Assembly (NCBI RefSeq): GCF_905171765.1
Contig: NC_053391.1
Span: 656,737,750-656,801,749, forward strand
Source of the DNA: Bufo bufo
Lineage: Eukaryota; Chordata; Amphibia; Anura; Bufonidae
Direction of reading: 5' to 3'
DNA: 64,000 nt
Part shown: positions 41,744-52,964 of the stretch, in pieces
Position numbering within the stretch: position 1 is the first letter of the stretch
Layout of the letters: each line of letters starts with the position of its first letter
Translations under genes and position numbers: made by a program
Notes under the pieces: generated by a model
The model's database searches: none
The model's input: only the letters and a program-made list of their open reading frames with translations
What the model was told of the DNA's origin: nothing

Positions 41744-43077
41744 TTAGAGGGGCCACTCCTTTGTCTCCACACTTGCCAAGGTATGATGACACAGAACTTC
41801 ACTTTGCTCCCTATGCATTTCTACATCAGTACAGTTACGATACAGTCTTTTGAACTGCCCTTGCGGAATGTTTTTTATCCATGGTGCAAAGCGACAACTG
41901 GTAGTTCCTATGTAAGCATTTACATCAGTAGGCTTAAAGTAAGTTTTAGTCTTTATTTCCTCCTTCTCCACGAACACCGTTAAGTGTAAGAAATTGACCG
42001 TAGCCTGACTGCTATTACTAGTGAACCTCAAATTCCACGTAGTACAGTTAATATATTGCAGAAATTCTTCCAACCCCAATAGTTCCCCTTCCCAGCTTAT
42101 AAGGCAGTCATCGATATAACGTTTCCAAAAACACAATTTTCCTTTCCCTCGTTTATTCTTAATTGGATCTATAAACTCTTTTTCCCAGTGGGCCATGAAC
42201 AAATTAGCGAAACTGGGCATGAATTTCGCCTCCATCGCCATTCCAGTCCACTGTAATTATAAAACATCTTCGAACCAAAAATAATTGTGACTCCAGCAAA
42301 AGTATAGGCACTCCAACAGGAATTCTCTTTGTTCTATAGTTATATCCAGATCTGTTTTCCAATTATATTCTACTGCTGCCATTCCTTTTTCCTTAGGAAT
42401 CACAGTGTATAGGAATGTCACATCCACCGTGGCCAAAACCATGTTATTAGTATGCAACCCAAAATTGCTTAGACTTATCACATTTCCCGTGTCCGTTAAA
42501 TACGGCGGGGTATTATACACATATTTTTGCAGACACCAATCTACATACTCAGTGAGCCTACTCGTCAGGGAATTTATCCCCGACACAATAGGTCTCCCTG
42601 TGGGGTCAGTAACACTTTTATGTATTTTTGGGAGCTGATAAATCACAGGTATCACAGGATATTTTTTTGTATCTATTTTTTCCAATTCTTTCAAAATTCC
42701 CCTTTTAAAAGTCTCTACACACTCATTATCCTTCACCTGTGGGAAGAACTTCGATCTCTCTCGCGAATCCGTGTGGACAACTCTTGTTTCAATCGAAGTA
42801 TTGCCCAATGGTCTGGGATTGGTAATGGCATATTTTGCCAAATTCAGCTTCCTTATGTATTTGTGAACGTCCAGAAAGTTTCAAACATATTCAGTTTCCT
42901 AGTAGGGGCATATTTTAAACCTTTATTCAATACAAATTTTTCATGTTGTGTTAATTGATAGGAGCTTAATTTGTAAATACCTTTTACTTCCCCTTCATTT
43001 TCTTGGATTTGGGGCTGCTCTTTTTCCCCTACTTCCTCTGCTAGATTTCTTTTTTGTGGTGTTTTGTACTTTTCTGT
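41744..43077 (-). pseudogene. Second Penelope-like RT (broken, endonuclease missing)
   Basis: On the minus strand: RKLNMF region (42,853-43,077), then YQLPKIHKS ... GRPIVSGINSLTSRL (42,257-42,841), then AMEAKFMPSFANLFM and the catalytic CFWKRYIDDCLISW (41,744-42,241). An in-frame TAA at 42257-42259 splits the RT, and a frameshift near 42,845 separates the N-terminal part. The sequence ends after the thumb, with no GIY-YIG endonuclease. The motifs are diagnostic of PLE RTs, which are related to telomerase RT. Confidence 0.88.
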
Positions 43078-43089
43078 CTGTTCTTCTAA

Positions 43090-43212
43090 TCCGGAGCTCC
43101 GGTGCGGAACGGAGGCACGGAACCCCACAGAAGCACTACGGAGTTGAATGGGACTCGATCCGTCCCGGCTGCCGCAAATTGCGGTCCCCAATGCACGGAA
43201 CGGCAGCACAAC
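43090..43212. repeat. Harbinger-type MITE fragment inside the PLE
   Basis: CGGAGCTCCGGTGCGGAACG to GCACGGAACGGCAGC matches the right half of the MITE family at 44,521-44,861. It interrupts the 5' side of the PLE RT frame. Confidence 0.6.
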
Positions 43213-44340
43213 GGCTTCACACTCTAGTTGCAGAAACGCAGCCAGACTATTAGGGTCACTCCCAAGCCCAGACTGCTATTAGGCAGATACAAAAGGCTGG
43301 TGTATACTCTAGTTGCAAAAAAGCAGCTGAACTATTTGGGTTACTCCCAAACTTTGACTGCTGTTAGATTTAGAAACTAAGCATGAGATTCGATCTATGT
43401 GAATGAGAAGTGATAGCGGGAGTCCATTTGTGGATAAATTACTTATGTCGATTTAAGAATGGAAATATAAAACGAACCTGTGTTTGGCTGGGTAATAAGT
43501 GGGATCCTGTATAAAATATGTGGATATGGATCTTGACTAGTGTTCACACCCCTTGTGATTGAAGAAGGAGAACTAGGTAACTTGAATAGTTTGAGGAAAT
43601 ATAAATGTTTTGGGGTATGAACTCCTAGTTTTACATGGAAGTTTTATTTTATATTTATTTTTTCTTTGATTGTACAATATGAATTAGATATGGGTATGCA
43701 ATTATGTATGAGAAGATATGGAATGAATTAAAATGAAAGTATGAAAGGTAATTTATGTAAATAGAAGGAGGAGTTACTTCCAGCAAGGTGTAAGAGACAA
43801 ACCCCCGAAGGGTGTTACATATGCCCCTGACGAAGCAGAGACGAAACTCGGGCGAGTGACAGGAGACTGATTTTAAATTTTTAAAAAAGGTACAGTAGTA
43901 GTGGCTACACTTGGTGAGTGGATATATATAGGTGCTCACTCCACAACCCACCCCAGGTTGTAGCAAAAAGATTAAATTGTTGTGTATAGATGGAGGGCAC
44001 ACAAAATTATTTGACATTGACCAACTATTGAAGTATCATATTTATTCTGCAGATATATGACTCTGGTTTTAATATTTATCCCTTATGGTATGGATTGCTG
44101 ACTTTTTATCTATCTATGTATAAATAGGTTTTATATATATTAAGAAATATTTATTGTTCAGTCCACATTGCCCCAGATATTGTGTGTGCCCTCCATCTAT
44201 ACACAACAATTTAATTTGATTTTACATTTTGTATGTCTATGTTGTATGGAATCTTGTAAGTATAATAAATACTGGTTTGATATCAAGTGCTAGCAGTACT
44301 TCACTATTCTTGGCCATTCTGTCATTACCAATATAGGAGG
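43213..44340. mobile_element. 5' / pseudo-LTR region of the second PLE
   Basis: Non-coding DNA upstream of the RT frame. Includes an inverted repeat pair AATTGTTGTGTATAGATGG (43,975) and CCATCTATACACAACAATT (44,194), and a hammerhead-like motif. Assignment to the PLE is from position and these motifs. Confidence 0.5.
43827..43858 (+). ncRNA. Candidate hammerhead ribozyme of a PLE
   Basis: CTGACGA (43827-43833), a short weak stem, GAAA (43843-43846), then CTCGGGCGAG forming a small hairpin. PLEs are known to carry minimal hammerhead motifs with CUGANGA and GAAA boxes. It reads opposite to the RT frame, as in an inverted partial copy. Stem II is weak, and the base after the closing stem is not ideal, so activity is uncertain. 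Confidence 0.45.
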
Positions 44341-44520
44341 TGCAGACGAGAGTTATTGTGGAGTCCACGCTTGACATAACAGTGATTGACTATATCGAGA
44401 CAGTTGTCTATCTACTACGATTTGGTCGGATCTGTATCTATCTGGAGCTGCGCGGTCTTTATGAATAGCTAGAAGCCTGCATCATTCAGTGGACACCTAC
44501 AGTCACAGGTGCCAGAGTAA

Positions 44521-44861
44521 GGCCTCATGCACACGGCTGTTGCCCGGCCGTGACCACACTGCGGCCGGCAAACAGCAGGTCTGCAATATGCGGGCACCGG
44601 CCGCGTGCTCCCCGCATCACTTGAATGGGTCCGCAATCCAGAGCTATGGTGCGGAATGGAGGCACGGAACCCCACGAAACACTACGGAGTGCTTCCGTGG
44701 TGTTTCTGTCCGTGCCTCCGCACCGCCAAAAAATAGAACATGTTCTATTTTTTTGCGGTGCAGATGGATCACGGACCCATTCAAGTTGAATGGGTCTCGA
44801 TCCGTCCTGGCCGCTGCACGGACGTTGTACGTGCATTTGGAACCGCTGTGTGCATGAGACC
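44521..44861. mobile_element. Harbinger-type MITE (341 bp)
   Basis: Ends GGCCTCATGCACACGG and, reversed, GGTCTCATGCACACAG. Left flank TAA, right flank TCA (one change). Body contains GAACATGTTC-centred palindromic motifs near 44,740. Confidence 0.75.
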
Positions 44862-44874
44862 TCAAGCTGTAGGG

Positions 44875-45021
44875 CAGGGATGGTCAACCTGCGGCTCTCC
44901 AGCTGTTGCAAAACTACAACTCCCAGCATGCCCATACTGCCTATAGCTATCAGCCTACAGGAGGGCATGGTGGTAATTGTAGTTTTACAACAGCTGGGGA
45001 GCCGCAGGTTGGCCATGCCTG
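44875..45021. mobile_element. 147-bp hAT MITE bearing an ACTACAACTCCCAGCATGC motif
   Basis: Perfect 8-bp duplication ctgtaggg at 44867-44874 and 45022-45029. Terminal repeats CAGGGATGGTCAACCTGCGG and, reversed, CAGGCATGGCCAACCTGCGG. The motif at 44,924-44,943 matches the known ZNF143/Staf site, and a related inverted copy lies on the other arm. Confidence 0.88.
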
Positions 45022-45029
45022 CTGTAGGG

Positions 45030-46009
45030 AAAGTAATCCAGAGAGAGACAGTATCAGCTAGCAAGTTTCTTAGTGTCATCTTTGCCGCATTGTCAGCCAC
45101 TATACCCCATCATGTGGGAGGAGAGAAAGGGAATTTTGTACGAACTGCTTATGAATGTGTTGATATCAATTTTTGCACTCAGTAAACGAAGACATTATTT
45201 GTTCAACTATCTCTGCCTGGTTTCATCACCACCTTTTTGACTGCATCAAACCCTAGGGAGCAGTGGGACACCGTGACACTACAACACTACATCAGTGCCA
45301 CTAACACTCCCATCCTCTACACCACCTCCCACAGAGGCTCACTGCACCAACATCAGGGTGTGCAGCAAACCCCAGAGGAGCTAGTGCAGAAGATGGGGGT
45401 AGTAGTGGCCCAAATGAGATGTTGCTCACTCGGAATGGTGCTGTGCAAAAGTGGTTTGAAGAAGCAGACCAGAAGTAAAAGTATAAAAGTCTCTCTTTAC
45501 TTACTACAAAATTTTACTTGTAGTACATCCAGCAATAGTAGGTAAAAGGTGCAGTTCCTGTCACCAGATTATGAGGTATGGCGGCTTGTTAGATGGCAAT
45601 TAAGTGGCACTTGCAGGTACTTGTGGGTATGGGTGTCCACTTTATAAAAAAGGCCTGGAGCTAGACTAGCCTGGATGTTAGCTAGGTGATGGGTGTTCGA
45701 TCTGTATTTCCTCACCTGCAGCAGTGTCTTTAAAGTTGAGATTGCTTGTCACTCTGATGACTTTGTACGCTGTAGCTTTTTGGAAACCAGGCTTTTGGAT
45801 TCTGCTAAATTAACTGGTTAAGGGTTCTTGGACTTGGAGCTCTCGCATGTGTAATACCCCAGAGTGGCATTACCACCTTTGTCTAGTCCTCACTATCTTC
45901 AACGGTGCATCCTGTGTCAGCTCATATATTTATTTCCATGTCCTGCATTATGCGTATGTATTTCCTGATTTTGCAACTGTTTAAGTGTAATGTGCCTGGT
46001 TCACCAGCA
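45030..46009. other. Unassigned repeats and spacer
   Basis: TTCATCACCACCTTTTTGACTG near 45,222 onward resembles 56,270 onward (TTTCACCACCTTTTCACTGCA), so part of this is a dispersed repeat. No gene seen. Confidence 0.35.
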
Positions 46010-46640
46010 GATGGCGGTAATCTTGGCAGAGCTTGTTTCCCCAGAGAGGAACCTTCTAGTTGCATTCCATCCCTCTCTAGAGCGGGAGGAGTTTAGTTAG
46101 TAAAGGTCAGTCTAGCCTTCCCCTCCTTGGGGACAGGTTGTGCAGAGTCTAGCTTACCCCCTGTAAGGGAAAGCAGCTGGCATTGTCCCTGCTGGACAGG
46201 CCCTGTCTGTGAGTTCTAAATGGTTGCATGTCCCCTCCTGTGCTTGCATTGCCTAAAGCCAAGTTAAGTAAGCTTAAAGCCAGGAAGAAGTTTTCCTAGT
46301 ATTACAGCGAGACACAGACTACAGAAAGCTAAGTTCCAGCAGAAGAGGAAACGTTTCTAATTAATCCAGCCAACATAGCCAGAGCTGAATGAGGACAGAT
46401 ATAGCAGAGCCTATTGTGTTTGCCTGCCAGAAGTTAAGCCTAAACCTGCTGATGACCAAGATAAAGTTGGAAGATTGTTCCTTGATGCAAGTTTATGCCA
46501 AGTAAAGCTGTGTTCAACGTTAATAAAAGTCTGGACTCAATTATTCCTTCATCATCCATGTTAATCAACCCTTTTAGCACGGCTTCGGACAACCACGTCT
46601 GGGATCCAAGGATTTCCAGGTAGGAGCACCATGACAAGTG
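46010..46640 (+). repeat. LTR-like retroelement fragment (unclassified)
   Basis: ACCAGCAGATGGCGGTAATC leads a segment ending in AATAAAAGTCTGGACTC (46,520 onward) and CACGGCTTCGGACAACC, an R/U5-like order with a polyadenylation signal. No matching second copy or TSD was found here. Confidence 0.35.
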
Positions 46641-47440
46641 CTAAAGCCACACCCAAGGCACACTTTAGGCAACCCTTACACCACTCTGGCAATCCTACAT
46701 CTGGTTACCAACACCACAATACTTAAAGGGGACTCCATGTCCTCGTTGCTTCAATGCAACTGGCGTTACGACAACTAGCTCTATCAGAGGGACTTATATC
46801 GTAAAAACCTCTTAAAGTGTAAGGGATACCCCAGACGCTGGGAGGGGAAAATGTGCTTTCTATCTGCAATCTCTCCGGGCTTGAACTCTCCCTCCTGACA
46901 GGAACTAGGACCAGCCCACACCTGCCAAAAAGGGAGGATCGGGGTGATTAACCCGGTTCCTGCTAACTATACCTCCCCTGCTGGTGTACAGGGCATTAAC
47001 ATAACTTTACAATGCACAACAAACAATTGCAGAGACCCCCAGGTTTGGGGTACTACATGTGCACCCTCCTATCACTGCGCGGTCCTAGGAAGCAACGGTT
47101 TGAGAAAAGCCACTGGGATTGATTGGAACAGCCAGAGCCACTACCACTCCCATCCTCCTGCACATCCGTGATATAAATCTAAGTGTCAGCTTCGGGGTGC
47201 CTTCATACATGGCAGATTTTGTTGCAGTCATTCTCTACCACTCAAAATCAGATTCATTCTTCTGCTTGCAGAAATAAACGTGCTTGCTGCTAAAATAACC
47301 CCAAATAAATGGCACTGATTTTCAGCCACAGAAATTTCTGCGAGAAAATCTGCCACGTGTGAAAGCGCCCTTGGATTTCTGCTGTGGCTCTGCTAGTAAA
47401 TAGTTGGATTTGCACTAAGCAGATCCAACATGTGTGAGCA
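46641..47440. other. Unassigned stretch
   Basis: No gene. Contains another CCACTACCACTCCCATCC motif near 47,140. Confidence 0.35.
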
Positions 47441-47443
47441 TAA

Positions 47444-47730
47444 GGGTCCATTCACACGTCTGTAAGTGTTTTGCGGATCCGCGAAAAACACGGACACCTG
47501 CAATGTGCGATCCGCAATTTTCGGACCGCACATCACAGACACTATAATAGAAAATGCCTTTTCTGGTCCGCAATTGCGGACAAGAATAGGACATGTTCTA
47601 TTTTTTTCAGGAACGGATTTGCGGATCCCCGAAAAAAAACGGATGCGGATCCCGAAAATGCGGATTTGCATCCGTTCCAGCCCCATTGAAAGTGAATGGG
47701 TCCGCAAATTGCGGATGTGTGAATGGACCC
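47444..47730. mobile_element. Harbinger-type MITE (287 bp)
   Basis: TAA at 47441-47443 and 47731-47733. Ends GGGTCCATTCACACGTC and, reversed, GGGTCCATTCACACATCC. Relative at 61,288-61,547. Confidence 0.8.
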
Positions 47731-47750
47731 TAACCCTAACGCCACCCTAA

Positions 47751-48222
47751 GGCCTCATGCACATGAATGTTTTTTTTTCTTCCGTTTACGGGCCGTTTTT
47801 TGCGTTCTGTATATGTTCCGTATACGGAACCATTCATTTCAATGGTTCCGCAAAAAAAAAACGGAATGTACTCCGTATGCATTCCGTTTCCATATTTCCG
47901 TTTTTCCGTTCTGTTGAAAGATAGAACATATCCTATTATTGCCCACAAATCACGTTCCTGGGCTCCATTCAAGTCAATAGGTCCGAAAAAACAAACAAAC
48001 GGAACACATACGGAAATGCATCCGCATGTCTTCCGTATCCGTTCCGTTTTTGCGGAACCATCTATTGAAAATTTTATGCCCAGCTCAATTTCTTCTATGT
48101 AATTACTGTATACTGTATATGGCATACGGAAAAACGGAACAGAAACGCAACGGAAACAAAAAAATGGAACAACGGTTCAGTGAAAAACGGGCCGCAAACC
48201 ATACGGTCGTGTGCAATGAGCC
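47751..48222. mobile_element. Harbinger-type MITE (472 bp)
   Basis: TAA at 47748-47750 and 48223-48225. Ends GGCCTCATGCACATG and, reversed, GGCTCATTGCACACG. Much of the interior folds on itself (TTCCGTATACGGAACC). Close relative at 52,483-52,964. Confidence 0.82.
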
Positions 48223-48225
48223 TAA

Positions 48226-48626
48226 TGCAAATTCATCTCCATATAGAACATTGGCTCAGTCGCAATTTGTTCAGAATTGATCAGTTATGGCTGCCTGTTG
48301 ATTAAAGTTTATCTTTCCAATCGTGTTGCAAATTGGGGGGGGGGAAATGAAAATGTGTTTAGGGACAACACGAGGAAAAACAATCATGAGCAGCTGCAAA
48401 AAATCCTGCCTTCTACTCACTGCCACTAGAGGGCGCATGAAGACAGAAAGTCAGAAGCTGCAGCTGGGGGGACCAGATAGCAGGGAATAAAAAGCATGCA
48501 AGGGGCTTGTGAAGGAGCAGAAATTGCCTGTGTCTCAGGACACAAGAAGCATCTCTTGAGTTGCCTTGTCTAATTGCATGCCTGTGCTGGGGAGAAGAGC
48601 TTTCCAAGAGAATTTCTGGAATTACC
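48226..48626 (+). other. Unique-looking DNA upstream of a candidate first exon
   Basis: Not obviously repetitive. It could hold a promoter and 5' untranslated sequence of the exon at 48,627. A G run lies near 48,337. No clear TATA box was assigned. Confidence 0.35.
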
Positions 48627-48766
48627 ATGAGCCACTGTGAGCCTCATGTGACAAGGAATAACAACTGTCCCATCACAGCCGCCAGAAATGACAGCCAGGA
48701 CTACCTGCTTATGGAGGCGGAGGATGGGGCTGACAAGTCTTCTCGTCACTATGGCTATTATCACAT
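48627..48766 (+). CDS. Candidate first coding exon of an unidentified host gene
   Basis: ATG at 48627-48629 in a good context (TTACCATGA) opens 46 codons plus two bases with no stop (MSHCEPHVTRNNNCPITAA onward, then DSQDYLLMEAEDG). It ends in a strong splice donor, CAT|GTAAGTACC at 48767. The composition (acidic DYLLMEAEDG stretch, non-repetitive) is unlike the surrounding transposons. It looks like the cytosolic N-terminus of a protein, perhaps a membrane protein, but I do not recognise the family. No further exons were found in the window, so the rest would lie downstream, beyond a long intron. Product unknown. Confidence 0.5.
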
Positions 48767-48772
48767 GTAAGT
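48767..48772 (+). promoter_or_regulatory. Splice donor GTAAGT
   Basis: Consensus 5' splice site directly after codon fragment AT of the candidate exon, giving a phase-2 intron. Confidence 0.5.
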
Positions 48773-49400
48773 ACCTAAGGTAGCCTTTGTAGAACTTCAA
48801 CTCTCAGCAGCTTCTGCCTGGAGATGCGTGATGTGATGTGACATGATGTGACCCCAGGTGACTTGTTGCCATTGATCCTGCCCTGGGGTAGCACAATCAA
48901 TCAATAAGGCTAATACTATTGTGTGACGAACGGGAGCGTGCTTTAGGATTTGGAGCCTGTAGGAGAATTGTTCACGGGCCATCTGACGAGCCTAAAAGAA
49001 TGGGATGGCAGGTGGGACGGACTGTGTAATATCATTTGCACAGTGTATTTGTCACCGCACTCAAGCTAAGGGTGGATAAGGACTGTGTATGTGACCGTGA
49101 CACCCGACCGCGCTTTGTCATACATCTGTATGCAGAAAACAATGCATGGTATGGGAGTGCAAGGCAGACGTATGCAAATGTACAGGCACACGTCTGGGGG
49201 GGGGGGGATCACTTCAAATGACCCCTCTGTGGGCGGCGTGAACGTAGCCTGCTAGTGATCTCCGTATCTGGGACTTGTTGAATCAGAACTCTGTGCATGT
49301 AACACGTTGTATATCCGGTTCTTATATAGCTGCCCATTTTCCGGCTGGATTTGCAGGTAGAGACTCCGCAGGGGGACACATTTGCAGCAAAGCAGATGAG
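48773..49400. other. Unassigned (possible intron)
   Basis: No exon or mobile element recognised. A G run lies at 49,196-49,207. Confidence 0.35.
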
Positions 49401-49407
49401 ATTTTAA

Positions 49408-49796
49408 AACGGGTATTCCGGTGGACCACAGCATAAAGGATTAACTATTAGATCGCCGGCAGTAGGACCTCCAGCGATCTAATAGTTAATCCCCTATGCT
49501 GTGGTCCACCGGAATACCAGGGATCCTGTACCCCTCGGAGCCCTCTGAAATGAACGGCCGAGCATGCTCACTGCCGATACTGCCGCTCCATCCGTCTCTA
49601 CGGGACTTCCGGAGACGGCAGAGTACGGCGCTCGGCTATTTCCACGGCTGACCGTCATTTCTAGGGGCTCCGAGGTGGATGGGGGTCTCCGCTCTCGTGA
49701 TTGCTAGGGGTTCCAGCCGTAAGACTCCCACTGATCTGATAGCTATATGCCCTGTCCTGTGGATAGGGGATCATTTCTAACAGCCGGAATACCCCT
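49408..49796. mobile_element. TTAA-flanked repeat with internal hairpin
   Basis: TTAA at 49404-49407 and 49797-49800. Ends AACGGGTATTCCGG and, reversed, AGGGGTATTCCGG. Left part is a clean hairpin: GGTGGACCACAGCATA pairs with TATGCTGTGGTCCACC, centred near 49,461. Confidence 0.75.
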
Positions 49797-49978
49797 TTAA
49801 CAAATCTCATCCACGGGCCGTGGAAAAAAAAATCAGTGCAAAGGCGTATGTAGAGCGGTGAGATCTGCACTGAACCTGCAGCAAAGTCCGCTCTTTAGGC
49901 ATGGAGACGTGGAGGCAAACCCGCAGAGGATGTAACCGTCTACTGTATTATTTCTATTCCTATGAATATTGCAGGCTA

Positions 49979-50068
49979 GGTCTGCGGTGTCCAACCTGTG
50001 GCTTTCCAAACAAGTTAGGGCATTCTGGGAGTTGTAGTTGTTCACCAGGTTGGTGAATACTGGACTAG
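49979..50068. repeat. Variant hAT MITE fragment with GGGAGTTGTAG motif
   Basis: Ends GTGTCCAACCTG and CAGGTTGGTGAA. Contains GCATTCTGGGAGTTGTAGTT, the reverse of the ZNF143-like motif at 44,924. Boundaries approximate. Confidence 0.5.
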
Positions 50069-50264
50069 GTACTACTCTTTTCAGCAGCCATGTAACTGAA
50101 TACTACCACCATTACACAACTTGTACTGTACAGAGGAAAACGTCAGCAGGCAGGTGCATGGAAAGCGGTGATGCATGAGACGACTGGAGTGGAAATTAAC
50201 CAGTTCAAGACGGGAACATTTCATGACCACAGACATTTTTTGTTTTTAGTACATGCAGCCTTAA

Positions 50265-50658
50265 AGAAATCTGTCACCGGTGACCTCCCAGTCAACCTGT
50301 TTGCATAGACACATAGCTGTGGTTTACCCGATTAAAAGTTTTTCTTTTATTGATCCGAGGCTCCGTTCCTGAGTTATGATAGTTTTTCTTAATAGGTCTT
50401 TGGTGCAATGAGGGCGTCACCGTTGCTCTTGTTTCACCCAAGCTCCACTCCTTTTCTCCCTGGCTGTTTTGATTGACAGGGCCAGGCAGCTGTAAATCAG
50501 CGAGGGAGGGTCTGCTTGCAGAAATGAGTGGGGCTTGGGTGCCACAAGAGCAATGGTGACGCCCTCATTGCACCAAAGACTGCGTTTTAATCAGGTGAAC
50601 CACAGCCTTGTGTCTATGCAAACAGTTGGGTAGGGAGGTCACTGGTGACAGATTCCGT
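50265..50658. mobile_element. TTAA-flanked palindromic MITE (394 bp)
   Basis: TTAA at 50261-50264 and 50659-50662. Ends AGAAATCTGTCACCGGTGA and, reversed, ACGGAATCTGTCACCAGTGA. Arms share GTTTGCATAGACA and GCACCAAAGAC. Confidence 0.82.
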
Positions 50659-50662
50659 TTAA

Positions 50663-50995
50663 AGGGGTATTCTGGTTGTGATAACTATTAGATTAATGGG
50701 GGTCTGACGGTTGGGACCCCCACCAATCACAAGAAAAAGACGTCACACCCCTCAGGAACCCCTGAAATGTGGGGCAGGTTGGGCATGCACCTTACTGCTC
50801 CATTCATCTGTACGGAGTTCCGGAAATAGTCGAGTTCTGTGACTCCAGCAGAGATAAAAGGAGAGGCACTGCGCATGCGCGACCTGCCGCTACGTTCATT
50901 TCAGGGGTCTCTGCACGGTACAGGGATCTCATACCAGTGGCAGTCCCAGCTGTAGGACCCCCACCAATCTAATAGTGGGACAGCTTATAACAACC
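50663..50995. mobile_element. Second TTAA repeat abutting the previous one
   Basis: Starts AGGGGTATTCTGG using the same TTAA (50659-50662) as the element before it. The body resembles 49,408-49,796 (CCCCCACCAATC, CATTCATCT...GGAGTTCCGG). The right end near 50,995 is degenerate. Confidence 0.6.
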
Positions 50996-52370
50996 ATCTT
51001 TTTCTGTGACACACTTTATTTTTATGCTATTTTTATTTTTGCATTCTTTTGCTTGTTTTTACTTATTTTTTTAAGTAGCAAAAAGTGCAAATAAAATACA
51101 CTTTTCAATTCCGTCGTCTTTCCGTTATGGTCTTTGTATTTAGTTTACCGTACATACGTTTTTTTTAGCTGCCACGGTGGCAATAGAAGCTGCAGTATAG
51201 GCTGGTGATGACATACTTTTTATTTAATTTAATTTTTTGTTTTTTCCTTTTTCATTTATTTTACACTTTTCGCTCCCCTCTCCCATAAAGTCATGCATTA
51301 AAAAAAATAAAATTATTGACGATTTCTCCTGTAAATAGGGCTGACATATTAGCCCAATCTGCAGGGGGAATACAACCTCCTGACATGCACTGCAGAGCTG
51401 ATCTGGGTGTGCTAAGACCCAGCAGCTCCTGCAGTTACCTGTCACCTGGCAATCCCAGGAAATGTCATGGCTGTTCCTGATCTGTATACACGCCACTCAT
51501 TGAGCAACGTGTATATAGTGATGGGGAAGGCAGGGATGGTAATAAACAGTCACTGACAACTGACTCTCTGTGTGCAGCTGCCATCTCTGCACTCATTTCA
51601 TGTTGTGATGGGGTTATCTAGGAATATCTATTTCTAGTAACAGCTCGTCTATGAGATATAAACAGTATTGCACCTTATCCAAATTTACTAATATGTCGAT
51701 GAGCTGCAATACCAGATATGGCCCAAAAACAAGAGTGGCGCTGTTTCCAGGGGGAAAAAAGTACACGTTTTTTTTTTGGGGGGGGGGGGGGGGGATACTG
51801 CCTAAAATCAGTTAACTAGTGGAGCCCAAGTCACATTGGCAGCACTGTGCTTCCTTGTCTGTAAGATACAGCATTTTGAGACATTTAAGCCCTTATAGAT
51901 CTCTCAAGTTTTCATAGAATTGGGGAGAAAATAAGAGCAGAACTGAATTAATCATTTCTGACATCTAGATTATTTGTGCATTCTGATTGCAACACGACTG
52001 TATGACAAAATCAGCTCTGCTACATCTGCAGAATATATTGTGTGGAAATATATTTTTACCGTACATGGCAATGTGGCTGTGGAATATGGTGTTGTGGAAA
52101 GTCGTTCTCTGGAATGATTTGGACTTTGAAGCATTCGCCATTTGTCAATACTACAGATGCAGGAGATAAAATCAGGGCGAAGAGTAAGTAATGTATAGCA
52201 CAAAGCTCTTCCTCTAGGGCAGTAGGAGATTCGCTACTAATATCCTCACCATTCTCGGGCTTGTTCTTCCCTGGCAATTTGCAGTGAGTAGTAGTGGTGT
52301 AAGAACTGGAATGGCAGCAATGAACGGGCCCCCAGGGACCAGGAGGCGTGAAATCTGACCCTATAAATAT
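50996..52370. other. Unassigned AT-rich DNA
   Basis: No gene or terminal repeats recognised. T and G runs near 51,770-51,794. May be intron or intergenic. Confidence 0.35.
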
Positions 52371-52482
52371 CTCATAATCAGAAAGTAAAAACAGAATGTT
52401 TGAAATCTTTGCAAATTTATTAAAAAGGAAAACCAAAAATCTTGCATTGACATAAGAATTCTGACCCTTTACTCATGACTTA

Positions 52483-52964
52483 GGCCTCTTGCACACAAAC
52501 GTTTATTTTTTCCGTTTCCGTTCAGTTTTTGCGAGTTCCGTTTGCGGTCCGTATGCGGAACCATTCATTTCAATGGTTCCGCAAAAAAAAAAACTGAATG
52601 TACTCCGCATGCATTCCGTTCCCTTATATCCGTTCCACTAAAAGATAGAACTTGTCCTATTATTGCCTTCAAATAACGTTCCGTTGCTCCATTCAAGTCA
52701 ACGGGTCCGCAAAAAATACGTATTTGGCAGATCCATGCCCACTTTGCCCAGGTGTTTACTGTTTACAGACATTACAGTAATGATGACAAATTCTATGTTT
52801 CCGTTTGCGATCCGCAAAAAACGGATCGCATACGGAAACCATACAGAGATGTTTATGCAGAAATACGGAACGGAAACACCATGGAAACAAAAAAAGGATC
52901 AATGGATCCGTGAAAAACGGACCGCAAAATACAGAAAAATACACACGGTCGTGTGCAAGAGGCC
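52483..52964. mobile_element. Harbinger-type MITE (482 bp) nested in Tc1
   Basis: TTA at 52480-52482 and 52965-52967. Ends GGCCTCTTGCACACAAACG and, reversed, GGCCTCTTGCACACGACCG. Similar to 47,751-48,222. Confidence 0.88.

Noticed and set aside
41744..43077. Telomerase or group II intron RT
   Set aside because: The YQLPKIHKS, GRPIVSGI and RYIDD motifs together are PLE-type, and a GIY-YIG-bearing relative lies 8 kb away.
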